From: Cladorhizidae sp. MBARI D1340-BT2
Taxonomy: Eukaryota; Porifera; Demospongiae; Poecilosclerida; Cladorhizidae
Length of the DNA: 64,000 bases
Assembly: GCA_028752905.1 (NCBI GenBank)
Contig: JAQNBH010000007.1
Location: forward strand, 14,350,759-14,414,758
Direction of reading: 5' to 3'
Shown: positions 1 to 11,103 of the stretch, one piece after another
Layout of the letters: every line of letters begins with the position of its first letter
Numbering within the stretch: position 1 is the stretch's first letter
Translations under genes and position numbers: made by a program
The notes under the pieces: model-generated
Told to the model about the DNA's origin: nothing
The model's database searches: none
The model's input: only the letters and a program-made list of their open reading frames with translations

Positions 1-750
1 AAATATAATACAGATTTTTTTAAAACAAATAATTATGTTCTACCTTACATTAACCGGTGAAGGGTCCTACAAATATTGGGGTCTACATTAGTGATCTCTT
101 TTTTTGACTAGTTACATTTTATAAATCAAGTTCTTGTTTTTATTTTTATAGTCAAGCAGCCACCTGCAAGAAGTTACTTAGTGTAACACCAGAGTTAACC
201 AATCATAGATGTTATTATTTTCCATGCTAAATGCACATAGAACATGCATATTATAAGATTTTGTTGCAGGTTTGTGCTGTTACCTATAACATCAAGAGTA
301 CGCTTCTGAGGAAACAATCTACAGTGAAATCTCTTCTTTATAGTAAAAATGTGAAGTTGCTCACTGACTCGGCTCAGCTACACTCGATATTGCACATACA
401 CAAGCTTGTTTAGTGCATTGACAATCTTTTACCTATATACTTCAGGGGCTTTACTAAAACCAAGAAAAGTATTAGTCATTGCAATACAGTGGGGACAATT
501 TTGAGTCTTCTGGTAATAAAAGTATAACAGATGGAACTATTGCATGCAAGTTATATTTGGGAATATATGGACAGATACAAGAGATCTTAAAGATAATTTT
601 CATGCTTTACAGAGTTTTTTTGAGGTTGACTTTAGCCAAGAATTCCAGGAAAGTATAATGTATTTTGGGGGGTAGAATACACTGTTTAGGATACTAAGGA
701 GCCAGTTTTAGCTGAGATGTAATGTTGTCCATTTAAAAATAGTGTGTCAA

Positions 751-1747
751 ACCGATATAAGGAGTGCTACACTTCCCAATTAATTTTTTAAGAAATATTC
801 TCTCATACCAAATCAATACATATAATGCCACATTTGTGACTATACATTCGCAAGACAGTAGGTCCAAATTGAGCTAGAATCGGTGTTACTCCATTACAAA
901 GGTCATCACTGTCATTCAGCAAATAGAAGTGTAAAACATCTCTAAATCATGATCTATATATTCATATATAGCATGTATACATTATTATGAATTTTGTATT
1001 ATATGACAATCTTATAGGGTGTAAGACATGTGTTTTTAGAGCCAGGACTCAAGGTGGACAAGTCTTATGAACCCCCCGAGGTTTGTGTTTCCAGTATCAA
1101 TACTCTAAGCAGTTCTGCCTGGCCAACTTTGGCTACCATAGTTTCCAATGAAGTGGCCATGACTCTTCTACTCATTCCAAGTATGCTCCTTGCATAAAAA
1201 TTGTATATTGACAGTGTTCTATTAAAATTTTGGAATTATATATTTGCTACACGCTATTAAATGTTTCTTTTTAAATAATTTGCAGATCAAAAGTGCATAA
1301 ACTGTAGCTATGATAATGGCTATAAAGGTGTTAACATTCGGCTATAAAAGGACAGATTAGAAATGGGAGTTCATCATGGAAATTATACATTGAAAATTTA
1401 TTGGCAGCAACATGCCATCTTCATTCTTATACGTGTTTTGGATCACTTGAACTAGTATTATGAGTTTACTTTCCTGTAAGTTGGTGAGTGAAGGTGTATT
1501 TGGTATAAAAGTGTATGATTTTGTAATCTGTGTATTATGATTCGACTGTTTTTAATCTGTTTATCAAGAAGGACAGCTAAGTTACTATACGCCTTCACAT
1601 GACTGATAAGCTCTGTTATTTGCGTCCATTTTGTTGTTAGTGCTGAAATGGAAAGTAGTTGGTCTAGGCTATGGACTGTTATACCTTAAAATATTGGTAA
1701 TAGTGAATTTTTCATATTATAAGTCATAAGCACACCTAGCTAGACAA
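751..1747. other. ~1 kb segment present in copy A, absent from copy B
   Basis: Copy B reads straight through at 52553-52560 (GTCAAGTG), whereas copy A has 997 extra bases between GTCAA and GTG. The junctions show CAA on both sides (748-750 and 1745-1747), compatible with a 3-bp target duplication or with microhomology at a deletion. I see no terminal inverted repeat, poly-A tail or coding frame. Insertion in A and deletion in B are equally open. Confidence 0.6.
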
Positions 1748-3362
1748 GTGATTTGATGTAGAATTTTGTGCTAGGAGTTGGGGAGGAAAACTCTAAAAAC
1801 CACACAAACCATACACACTGACATCAATGTACTTACAGGATAACCAAAGAAAGATGTTAGGTGAAAACAACATCCCCTTCATACTGCCCTTTTAACCACA
1901 CATCCCAAGAAACAAGCAATAAAAAATGACATTGATGAACACTAGAGGAAACACCAATCATATCTTTCACAAAGTGAAGGACCTAGCAAACCAAACAGTA
2001 TCTGCAAGCAGCAAACCACACATAGCACCAAGCAGGACAACAGACCCATTCTTAGATTTCCTTTAATCACAGAAAACCCTATAACCTAATCAAAGCCTGG
2101 CCCTAAACCTAGACTTAAAACAGCCTTAAAACACCCAATACTCTAGTCAGAGCCCTGGCCCTAACTCTCACCTTAAAAATAGCCATGAAAATATTTGGTA
2201 CAGTAAAAAAAATAGCAACAAGTTAAGGCATGGACTGGTTTTTGACCGGTGGACAATGTAGTCTTATTGATACAGTCAAATAGCAACAAGACATGACATA
2301 TTGTGTATACAACAACAATAAACAAGTTTGTATGATTAATTTCTGCTGACATAAAATATTTCCAACTTTTTGGCGTATTTGAAGCCAACTTTTCAACCGT
2401 AAAACTTTGGTATTCATTAGGCTAATTATTTCTGCAAAAGACTCTATACATTTTATTACAGACCTTTTGTTACAACTTATTTGCTATGATGAAGGTAGTA
2501 TTTCGGTTGAAACGTTGGCTTCAAAATTGATTTCAAAGGTTAAAAAAGGCGTTCAAAAGCCTTGAAAACCCTGAGGCTCTGACATAATAGTCTCCAGTAT
2601 TTAACCATGGAATAGAGAAGAACAAAACAAGCAATAAATAAGCAACTTGAGGAAAGACCAATTAAAAACAATCATGAATTGGCTTATTGATCTGATCAAT
2701 ATTTGGAATGCAGAATAACAAAGCAAGCAACAAAAATGCTGTGTATTGCTTAAGCTCCTTCACTTTGAATCCCATGAGGGATAATTGCAGACCAAAAAGA
2801 CAAAGAATTTTTTTTGAGACGGGTTGTTGAGTGGAATATTTCTGCCCAAAAGAATGCATGCAAGTAGTTAATAAAACTTAAATTACAATGAGCATGAACT
2901 GTTTTCTTACAATAGTACTAGGTTTGTTTTGTAGTATACACTCATTATGATGACTAAGATAAATAGTTATATCTTTGTTGTATATTTATTAGTCCAGATT
3001 CTAACCAATCCTCTTACTATATAGTATATTCTACTTTTGTGCAACATCATACAAAAGTTCCTGAGCTTCATCTGAGTCGATGTTTGTAATATGCGTTTAA
3101 ATTTTTTTCTCCAAATACCATCTTTCTTTTTTATGCTTGGGGAACAATTCACAAATTAATAGAGGTATTGCTATTAGGAGCTCTTCAGGCCAAACTTACT
3201 TGTAACTGAAACATTTCCACGATAGTTGATTAAATGCCCACCCTTTTGTCTTGCTTGTGCTCTGATTCTATACTGTTAAAGTAACTTGTGATGGATAGAT
3301 TCACAAATATACTGCATGGCATAAAGGTCATTAAAGGTTTGTGAACCAAATAGTCAGCAATA

Positions 3363-3720
3363 TTTGGCAAAGTAAGCATCCACAGAATTTTTTCTGTAGT
3401 AATGGATTGCTCTATATATTATATGGATGGCAGCTGTCTCATAAACCTCAATATTGAAATACTTGTGATTTGGTTACTATTACTAGTCAAGGGGAAATGC
3501 TGGAATGAGTTAACTCGGGTATATCACCCAAGAAAATATTTATTGCTTACATTTGGCAAATTTAGCATTAAAGTAGCTACGATCTGTAGCCTATAAGCAT
3601 TTTATAATATTTTTCCATTAATCATTAATAGGTTTCTATTCTATAGTTAATTAAGTGTGCCTAAGTGTGGCTTGTTGTGAGATATTCGGTTGTGGTAAGA
3701 TTTCTTATGCTTAAGTAGAC
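3363..3720 (+). pseudogene. Relic of kinase-locus intron and exon 8 inside copy A
   Basis: The stretch 3395-3600 is the reverse complement of intron sequence at about 19030-19220 in the neighbouring kinase pseudogene; both share the words ATATGGATGGCAGCTGTCTC and GGGGAAATGCTGGAATGA. It leads into 3664-3715, a decayed version of the kinase exon that encodes the WAYGVTCWE region; the words GGCTTGTTGTGAGATATTCG and GGTAAGATTTCTTATGCT are recognisable. It is on the strand opposite to the kinase genes, carries stops, and cannot be functional. The same relic is present in copy B. Confidence 0.7.
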
Positions 3721-4776
3721 CAAATATTTCACGGCTTCCTTTTTTATGTGTACATCATTCACTTCACCTCTTAGTTGAAGGAGAAGGAGATTGGTCAAGG
3801 GAGGGCTATGCTATGAGCTGCATGATAATAAGCTAGATTATGCTTCTATTGTTCTCTCCTATTGTTTTTGTCTCGCTAAGTGATGAGACTCTCTTGTTGG
3901 TGATGTTGGATTAGTGAGCATCAACCACTGTGCGTATTGAATGGTATCCACACATGTAAAGGTGCCCATAATTGTAGTGCCCAAATACGTCCAATGATTA
4001 AATATTTAATCTGCACATGCTGACATTTTGAGAGAAAAGGAAACATCCAAATCGGAAACAGAACAAATCAACCAAATTATCCCAGAGAAATATGGCAAAC
4101 AGATTGATGAGAAAACAGGGATGAGCAGCATAGTAAAGTATAAGAGCAAACAATGATCAGAATCCTATCGCTAGGACCGACTCTAGGCAGTCAACTTGTC
4201 AGAAGAGAGCACAAATGCCCCAAAAGACAATATGTCAATATAATCTGTGAGAAAATGCAAGGAGCACAAAAGCCCCAAGGAGCCAAATATGGATCAAGAC
4301 CAGATTAGACAGAGTGAAGATGTCATGAAAGAGCATAATAACATATAGCCATATATATATTTCTGACAATATATATGAAAATGCTTATCAATAATGTACT
4401 AAAAATGAAGATGAAGACACATGGTTGGGCCACGCAACATTGTTCAAGCATTTCACTGAATTAAGCCAGTCACCTCTTGTGTTTAGGTAGGGCTGCTATG
4501 CCTAACTCACTACAAACTTCACTTTTTCAGTTTATAGCAAGTTCTAGAGGAAGTGCAGGAGATTTATAGTCACCCTGATACTTGTTTTAGACACATTTTA
4601 TCGTTTGTTAAAGATGTGTAGATCTTAAAATTAGTCTGCACTTCAGATACAATGTTTCGTAACAGACTCCCCATTGTTATTGTTATGCGAGGTTGGTATG
4701 CAGGTTATCATATTATATGTGCCTAGAATCTGTGAAGTGCTTCATTAGTTTAAGCTATGTACTTATATTAACTTTT

Positions 4777-4924
4777 GTATGACTCGGTGAGGTCTGCCAT
4801 TTGTCTCAACACACACACTTTTTGGTATGTCACACAAACCGCTGAACTGACACCAATTAATAGGTTGATATATAACATCCCGTTGTGTCACACACCACCA
4901 TAATTTGTGTGAACAGAAAAATAA
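4777..4924 (+). repeat. Segment inverted between copies A and B
   Basis: In copy A this ~150-bp stretch runs from GTATGACTCGGT to GTGAACAGAAAAATAA. In copy B (55622-55789) the same sequence appears as its reverse complement, between the same outer flanks (TATATTAACTTT on the left, GAAAACCTAGGCTGCAAATT on the right). The third copy (11337-11470) has the orientation of copy A, so B is probably the rearranged one. Confidence 0.75.
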
Positions 4925-6208
4925 GAAAACCTAGGCTGCAAATTCATAGCGTGTTGCTGTTCCACTAATATGTAGATTAACCACTATTATTATAATCTTG
5001 GTGCATGCGATTAAATTATGATGAACAAAAATAACTTTTTTTATTGAATAACTATTGCATTAAGAAGAAAAATAGAAGCTTGATTGTCAATATGGTATTG
5101 TTATCCCATAAAAGCTAGCCAGTGTTCATGGCTCACAGCTAAGGATGTTGAATGTTTGTGTGACTGCTGCAGTCAATAAAAGTGTCTTGCCTCTTAGTCT
5201 TGGAGGACCCTGAATTAGAACATAAATATAAGAGTTGTGATGGTATGGCTTTGTGAAACCTGGGTAATAAGATTGTATTTCTCCGATTTTGTTATATACT
5301 TCTCTCTCGTACTTATATTGTCAATAAGAATTATGGCATTGTGATAATTGTTGTCGAGAAGATTTTCTGCATGTTTTCCAGTTTTCAGCTGAGAAAGCCT
5401 CAAAGGACACAATCTACTTTGTAAATCATCATAATCCATGGGTTTATTGTCAGCTGCAGGTAACAGTGCAATGCTATTATTATATCTAACTCAGATGATT
5501 TTCTTGAAATTCTTCCAGTTTGACCTCAGCCAATTGCTAGATAAATAATTATGATAAATGGCTGCATCAGTAAATATATATAATAGGTTAAAGTTTAATT
5601 TTGTGTACACCCATAACACTGAGAATATTGTGATTTATACTTTGCAATGCAAAGTATTTGACCTATATTGGCAGAATTACACAGCATAATTTAATCACGA
5701 GATAAAACAACGGGAATGATCCAGAATCCTTGTGGGTGAAGAAACACTGCACAATGTCATCACTATGAGGTATGAAATGGACTCCAATTCACATGTTCAA
5801 TACATAATGTTGTGATATTCAATGCATATTTTGTAATGTTCACTGCATGATGACATTACTACATGTAATGAAAAGAACTTGATTACATGTCTTTTCACCA
5901 TGCATTTAAAAAAAACATGCATCTTTGAAGTTGACTCTGTCAAACAATGACTGATTGACAATATATAATAATGAGTGAAAGTCTACTATATCAGTAGCAC
6001 CAATTATAAAATCTGTAGCAGATTACTACAGAAATAATGAATCTACAATGAATTAATTGATAATTGAGTCCCAGCAAAGGCTACTCTGTGGCATTTACAT
6101 TCAATGTTTAATCAGGAAACTATACCCAGTGGTGATGATAACTACGCACTTCTACAATTTTGAGGACAGCAATAAATCTGATCTATCTCCATTATGCAAT
6201 CTATCCTT

Positions 6209-6622
6209 GTAGTAACTACTACAACAGTTATTAACTAAACAGCTTAGTTTTCTTGATAAATTCCCATTAAAAAAAAAAATGTTTCCCAGAGAAGACAAGT
6301 TTAGAAATATGAATCTTTCAAGGCACTATGAAAATACTCTCAATGAACCCTCAATTGATATAGAATAGCTTCCTCGTTTATCATTCTTCAAAGATGTGTG
6401 GATCTACTCACGTTATTTGGGTATAATAAAATTTGTATTAACTTTGGACACACTAGTGCTTCTTACCAGATCTTCCATTGCTAATGTTATGTGAAGTTGA
6501 TATGCTTATTACATGCAACTTGACTGTGTGAGTCCAGCATCACTATATAATACTCAACTCTAACTTGCACAATTCTGTGTAGGACTCACTAACTGTGGTG
6601 TGCTAGTTTGTTCTGATACAAC
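6209..6622 (+). repeat. Diverged third copy of the block, part 1
   Basis: From about 6395 the sequence resembles 4595-4780 of copy A: AAAGATGTGTGGATCT against AAAGATGTGTAGATCT, then the GTTATGTGAAGTTGATATGC and GTTATGCGAGGTTGGTATGC versions of the next stretch. It is cut at 6622 by the LTR element and resumes at 11330. Positions 6209-6394 contain no gene that I can see. The last bases, ACAAC at 6618-6622, form the left target duplication of the LTR element. Confidence 0.65.
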
Positions 6623-6848
6623 TGTAGGCTAGTTGCAGTTGCACTGAACTTGTAATTAGTGACTCATTGTAATTAGTGATGATTGCATAATTAACACTGA
6701 TAGACACCTTGGTCACTGTGGACTTTATATGTACATACATAGATGGATGTGTTGATGTGATCATGTGACTAAGCTTGGACAGGTTGTCGTTGTAATTTGT
6801 CTTGTCAGTTATAAAACTTAAATCCTAAGAGATCTGTTGAGTCTTACA
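6623..6848 (+). repeat. 5' LTR
   Basis: The 226-bp LTR begins TGTAGGCTAG and ends GTCTTACA, giving the canonical TG...CA ends. It matches 11104-11329 at every base I compared. It contains a TATA-like box near its 3' end and a duplicated word TAATTAGTGA in its first 60 bp. Confidence 0.95.
6810..6816 (+). promoter_or_regulatory. TATA-like box of the LTR promoter
   Basis: TATAAAA lies about 32 bp before the 3' end of the LTR. If it directs transcription at the usual ~30 bp distance, the RNA would start within the last few bases of the LTR, leaving a very short R-U5. This is inferred from spacing alone. Confidence 0.45.
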
Positions 6849-6849
6849 T

Positions 6850-6865
6850 TGGTAGCAGAGAATGG
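6850..6865 (+). other. Primer-binding site (initiator tRNA-Met)
   Basis: TGGTAGCAGAGAATGG starts one base after the 5' LTR. It should pair with the 3' end of animal initiator tRNA-Met (complement TGGTAGCAGAGGATGG) with one mismatch in 16. The gag ATG at 6862-6864 lies inside it. Confidence 0.8.
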
Positions 6866-7704
6866 TTGAGCGTCACATCAGTATACCCAAGCCTTTTGCA
6901 AGCGGTGATGTTGGGGAATGGTTTCAGAGATATGAGATATGCTGTACAGCTAACCGATGGGAAGATGCAACAAAGGCATGCAAGCTCCCGACCCTCTTGG
7001 AAGGAGAAGCACTGGCAGTATGGCTTGAACTCAGCCCGGAACAACAAGGGGATTATGCTACGGCCAAAAAGGAAATTGTGGCCGCCCTTAGCCCAATGGA
7101 GTTCATATCGCTAGAAAACTTTCACAAATGTAAGCTGCAACCGGGAGAAGCGTTATCCGTGTTTGTTCATGAAGTCAAGAAGTTGCTAGATCAAGCCATG
7201 CCAACATTGGAGAAAAATGCTCGCAATCAGTTATTATTACACCAGTTTGTAGCTGGACTACCAGATAGTGTAGGACGACAGCTGAGAGCAGCAGGAGAAC
7301 TAACTACACTGGAGGCTGCTGTGTCAAAGGCTCGATTAGTATTGACACTTGATGACCCAAGTCGAAGTGTTGCAGCTGTGTCAGAGGCAACCAGTGAGGT
7401 AGTTTTGCTCAAGGACAAGATTGCCCAATTAACGGAACAAGTAAATGCTTTGTCAACATCAGTTATGCCACCAGCAGGAACACGTCAGCCGATGACCAAC
7501 CAACAGCACTATCGACCAAGACGCTGTTTTGAATGCAACCAAACAGGACACATTCAGCGTGATTGCCCTTCGCGCAATCAGAATGGCCAATACACTAGAC
7601 AGTGTTTTAGGTGTGGAAAAGTGGGACATCTGGCCAGAAACTGCTACCAGGGAAACGAGCAAGGGATGTCTGTCAGGGGCAACAGGCGTCCCTATCCCCA
7701 ATGA
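6862..7704 (+). CDS. gag: Gag polyprotein of the Ty3/Gypsy element
   Basis: This 280-aa structural protein would form the particle and package element RNA. The N-terminal ~180 residues resemble retrotransposon Gag/capsid (a helical region with a WxxLxxxExxxY-type pattern around FVHEVKKLLDQA). A short coiled-coil-like linker follows. Near the C-terminus are two CCHC zinc knuckles, CFECNQTGHIQRDC and CFRCGKVGHLARNC, which fit nucleocapsid RNA binding. The start at 6862 is the first ATG after the LTR and overlaps the primer-binding site. The stop at 7702-7704 falls just after the frameshift signal, so most ribosomes should end here and a minority should continue into pol. Family assignment is firm; particle formation is inferred. 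Confidence 0.93.
   Translation: MVERHISIPKPFASGDVGEWFQRYEICCTANRWEDATKACKLPTLLEGEALAVWLELSPEQQGDYATAKKEIVAALSPMEFISLENFHKCKLQPGEALSVFVHEVKKLLDQAMPTLEKNARNQLLLHQFVAGLPDSVGRQLRAAGELTTLEAAVSKARLVLTLDDPSRSVAAVSEATSEVVLLKDKIAQLTEQVNALSTSVMPPAGTRQPMTNQQHYRPRRCFECNQTGHIQRDCPSRNQNGQYTRQCFRCGKVGHLARNCYQGNEQGMSVRGNRRPYPQ
7650..7699 (+). promoter_or_regulatory. -1 programmed ribosomal frameshift signal
   Basis: The slippery heptamer GGGAAAC (7650-7656) is in the correct register of gag (G GGA AAC). It is followed by a 6-nt spacer (GAGCAA) and a stem of GGGATGTCTGT (7663-7673) paired with ACAGGCGTCCC (7682-7692): 11 pairs including G-U wobbles, closing an 8-nt loop. The loop contains GGGG (7676-7679), which could pair with CCCC (7696-7699) as an H-type pseudoknot. 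Slipping back one base gives exactly the pol frame. GGGAAAC is an established -1 slippery site in several retroviruses. Confidence 0.88.
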
Positions 7705-10700
7705 GCCCTCACGACCTGAGTGTCGTGACTGTAGCAGCGGTTAAATCCAAGGTTGCTGCTACAATGGGGAGGTTAGGTGAGGTTGAAGTAGAGATGATAT
7801 TGGACTCTGGATCATCTGTGTCACTGATGCGGAAGGAGGTTCTCACACATGCAAAGGGAGTTACCCACATTGAAGGCCCAATACAACTACGCCTGATGAC
7901 GGCATCAGGACAACAGCTGCCAATACTGAGTCACGTCTGTGTTCCTATACACATTGGTGAGCTACAAGTCAAACATAATGTTGTTGTAGTGGATACTCTA
8001 GTATCACCTGTAATTCTGGGGGTAGATTTCCTATGTAAACATGGCGTGGTCCTTGATTTTACGAAACCATCTGTAATGGTCCGTATTGGAACAAACACCA
8101 CTGCAGCATCAGCAATAAATGAGAAGGTGGCCCCTGTGTCACTGATATATGAAGCATCACGAAAAATAGAGGGAAAAGCATGTATTGTTGCAGAAATCGA
8201 ACAGCCGGGGACAGATGTAGTGGAGGAATGTGCTGTCCCAATGTATCACAAACCAACAAAATTTGAATTGCCTGAGTGTCCTAGGTCTATTCTCGCAGAT
8301 GTTGTACAGGAATTCCAAGCCTTATTCCAAACAACACCAGGTGTAACAGAAGCTGCCTTGCACTTTATACCCACAAAGGGCAATCCTATCAAAGTTCCAC
8401 CACGTCGCATGCCAGCACATTATCGAGAGGAAATTGAAAACTTACTTCACATGATGCTAGAGCAGGGCATAATTGAAGTAAGTTCTAGCCCTTGGATGGC
8501 ACCAGCGGTGTTTGTTCCAAAGAAGTCGGGTGATATCAGGCTGTGTGTGGATTATAGGGAACTTAACAAGAATACCACAAAAGATGCTTACCCATTACCC
8601 TTACCTGATGAAGTTCAGGACCGGTTGTCAGGCTCGACCCTATTCTCAACATTGGACTTACAGAGTGGGTACTGGCAGCTGCCAGTAAGTCCTAACGACC
8701 AAGAAAAAACAGCATTTTGCCCAGGACCTGGAATGGGTCTGTTCCAGTTTAAACGAATGCCATTTGGGTTGACTGGAGCACCCAGCTCCTTTCAACGGCT
8801 GATGGATAAAGTATTAAGAGGTCTTCCTTTTGTGACGATCTACTTAGACGATATTTTGGTGCACTCCCCGGATGAAAAAGCACATTGTGCTCACCTACGA
8901 GTAGTCTTTGAACGTCTGCTGGCTGCTGGTCTTACGCTACGAGGGAAGAAATGCCATATCGGACTCCTTAAAGTTGGATATCTAGGCCACACTTTTACAG
9001 GAACAGGCATGTCCCCAGATCCACAGAAGATCCAAGCAGTGTTACAAATTCCAGAACCAATGGACGTCAAAGCTGTCCGCCACTTCATTGGGCTTGCATC
9101 CTATTACCGGAGATATATACCCAAGTTTTCAGACATTGCAGCGCCACTCAATGCGTTGACAAAGAAGGCCACACCATTCTCATGGAACCATGACTGCAAC
9201 ATAGCGTTCAATACCCTGAAGGAACATCTGATTAGTGCTCCTATCTTGGCATATCCCCGGTTTGATCAGTTCTCCCCAGAATTCAATCTGCAAACAGATG
9301 CAAGTGCTGTTGGTATTGGAGCGGTGTTAGAACAGGACGGACATGTCATCGCATATGCCAGTCGTTCATTAACACAGTCAGAGCGGCAATACAGCGTAAT
9401 CCAGAGAGAATGTTTGGCAATCATATACGCTGTGAAGCAATTTCGTCATTACCTTCTTGGACGACATTTCAAACTCTTTACGGACCATGCCCCATTGCAG
9501 TGGCTGTCAGCCCAAAAGATGGAGGGTATGCTCTGTCGTTGGGCACTAGCCCTTCAAGAGTATAATTTGCAAATTGTGTATCGAAAAGGCTCACTCAACA
9601 CTAATGCAGATGCACTCTCACGATTGGAAAGTCTTCCTTGTGCTCTCACACTAGCTCTTCCTCATTATTCTACCACTGAACTGCGAGAAGCACAACAAGC
9701 TGATAATATCATCTCAAAAGTGATACAAGCTGAACCAGGAGTATCAAGTCCTCCTCGGGGCCGAGAGTGGAGCCATTACCCTTGGCGCAGGTATGTGAAC
9801 CTGTGGGGCCAGCTTAGAGTTATCAATGGTATACTCTGCAGACACTATATCCCCAATCCTGTGTGCAAAGCTGTAACTGTACCTGTCCTCCCACTAAGCA
9901 TGCACAAACAAGCTCTCATGCATAGTCATGACAATCCAGCGGCAGGACATCAAGGCGCAGAGAGAACTCTCCAGCGACTACGACAGGAGGCGTACTGGGT
10001 GAGTATGGCAGGCGACGTACAACAGTACTGTAGAGAGTGTGTAAAATGCCAGCAGTCAAAGCTCACAATGCCTAAACGGGCACCATTGACAAATGTTCCC
10101 ATTGGCAAGCCTTGGGAAATGCTAGCTGTTGATGTGTTAGAAGTTCCCATCTCCCGCAATAACAATCGCTATCTACTAGTGATTCAAGACTATTTTACAA
10201 AGTGGGGAGAAGCAATACCCATGCCGGATCAGACAGCAAACCGTATCACAAGGGAACTGATAAAGTTGTTCTCTACATTTGGCCAGCCTGCAATCTTGCA
10301 TTCAGATCAAGGACGTAATTTTGAAAGCACAGTCCTTGCACAAGCATTGGAAGCATTTGGGGTAAAGAAGTCCAGGACTACGGCATATCATCCGCAAGGA
10401 GATGGTATGGTGGAACGGTTTAACCGTACACTTCTACAACTTTTGCGAAGCTATGTAGACAAACAAGACAACTGGGAAAAACATCTACCACTCGTTCTAT
10501 ATGCCTATCGCACATCCATCCACTCATCTACTCTCTCCAGTCCATTTCTATTGATGTATGGAAGAAACCACACTAACGTATCTCTCACCAAGTCAGCTGC
10601 ATTTGATGCTCAGTTGTACCCTGAGAACCTGCAGGCAAAATTAGCAGAACTCAGAGATTTTGTGGAAACTAACCTTGCATCTGCTGCACACTCGCAAAAG

Positions 10701-11069
10701 TGCACATATGACCAACACTCAAGCACTCCTCATTTTGCAGTAGGTGACACTGTTTGGCTCTCTGTGCCCACTGCTGGAAAGTTGGAACCTCGATGGGAAG
10801 GAGGTTGGGTGGTGAAATCGATCAAGAGCTCGCTCAATGTTGAAATTCAGGATAGCAACCGATCCAAAATTGTGCACGTCAACCGGCTACGACATAGAAT
10901 TCAACCAGACATTTCTGAGGTTCAAGACTTGGAAATAGCAACCACACCATGTGAACAATCATGGAACCCACCTGGAGTTGACCACATCACAATCCTCCCA
11001 CCTACTGAAATGCCACAGAGACGTTACCCCCAAAGAGAGCATCATCCACCAGAACGTTATGGAACCTAA
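7656..11069 (+). CDS. pol: Pol polyprotein of the Ty3/Gypsy element
   Basis: The frame is open from 7611 to the stop at 11067-11069 and has no convincing ATG start (it opens with GTG), so I expect it to be made as a Gag-Pol fusion by -1 frameshifting at 7650-7656. Domains in order: aspartic protease with LDSGSSVSLM (about 7800); reverse transcriptase with the YLDDILVHS active site (about 8841); RNase H with TDASAVGIGAVLEQ (about 9295); integrase with an HHCC zinc finger (H...GHQGAERT...CRECVKCQ, 9920-10055) and a D-D-E core (AVDVLEV near 10124, HSDQG near 10300, GMVERF near 10407). The C-terminal end has a GPY/F-like stretch ending in HVNRLR. All key residues are present and the frame is unbroken, so the element may be active. 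Confidence 0.95.
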   Translation, partial: RARDVCQGQQASLSPMSPHDLSVVTVAAVKSKVAATMGRLGEVEVEMILDSGSSVSLMRKEVLTHAKGVTHIEGPIQLRLMTASGQQLPILSHVCVPIHIGELQVKHNVVVVDTLVSPVILGVDFLCKHGVVLDFTKPSVMVRIGTNTTAASAINEKVAPVSLIYEASRKIEGKACIVAEIEQPGTDVVEECAVPMYHKPTKFELPECPRSILADVVQEFQALFQTTPGVTEAALHFIPTKGNPIKVPPRRMPAHYREEIENLLHMMLEQGIIEVSSSPWMAPAVFVPKKSGDIRLCVDYRELNKNTTKDAYPLPLPDEVQDRLSGSTLFSTLDLQSGYWQLPVSPNDQEKTAFCPGPGMGLFQFKRMPFGLTGAPSSFQRLMDKVLRGLPFVTIYLDDILVHSPDEKAHCAHLRVVFERLLAAGLTLRGKKCHIGLLKVGYLGHTFTGTGMSPDPQKIQAVLQIPEPMDVKAVRHFIGLASYYRRYIPKFSDIAAPLNALTKKATPFSWNHDCNIAFNTLKEHLISAPILAYPRFDQFSPEFNLQTDASAVGIGAVLEQDGHVIAYASRSLTQSERQYSVIQRECLAIIYAVKQFRHYLLGRHFKLFTDHAPLQWLSAQKMEGMLCRWALALQEYNLQIVYRKGSLNTNADALSRLESLPCALTLALPHYSTTELREAQQADNIISKVIQAEPGVSSPPRGREWSHYPWRRYVNLWGQLRVINGILCRHYIPNPVCKAVTVPVLPLSMHKQALMHSHDNPAAGHQGAERTLQRLRQEAYWVSMAGDVQQYCRECVKCQQSKLTMPKRAPLTNVPIGKPWEMLAVDVLEVPISRNNNRYLLVIQDYFTKWGEAIPMPDQTANRITRELIKLFSTFGQPAILHSDQGRNFESTVLAQALEAFGVKKSRTTAYHPQGDGMVERFNRTLLQLLRSYVDKQDNWEKHLPLVLYAYRTSIHSSTLSSPFLLMYGRNHTNVSLTKSAAFDAQLYPENLQAKLAELRDFVETNLASAAHSQKCTYDQHSSTPHFAVGDTVWLSVPTAGKLEPRWEGGWVVKSIKSSLNVEIQDSNRSKIVHVNRLRHRIQPDISEVQDLEIATTPCEQSWNPPGVDHITILPPTEMPQRRYPQREHHPPERYGT

Positions 11070-11103
11070 AGCTCGGGACGAGCTTTTATAAAGGGGGAGC
11101 GTA
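11068..11103 (+). other. Post-pol hairpin and polypurine tract
   Basis: Directly at the pol stop lies a perfect hairpin, AAAGCTC (11068-11074) with GAGCTTT (11080-11086). It is followed by the purine-rich AAAGGGGGAG (11090-11099) and GCGTA just before the 3' LTR. The purine run is the expected plus-strand primer. The role of the hairpin is unknown. Confidence 0.75.

Larger units (their letters stand above)
1..6208 (+). repeat. Segmental duplication, copy A
   Basis: This block is colinear with 51816-57015. Long stretches match almost base for base, for example the starts of both copies (AAATATAATACAG) and their ends (TCTCCATTATGC followed by ATCTATCCTT). Copy A is about 1 kb longer, almost all of it from the extra segment at 751-1747. 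No convincing gene lies in it: the open frames are short and interrupted, and none keeps a conserved protein between the two copies. It contains a relic of the kinase locus (3363-3720) and a stretch that is inverted relative to copy B (4777-4924). It may continue beyond the left edge of the window. Confidence 0.9.
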
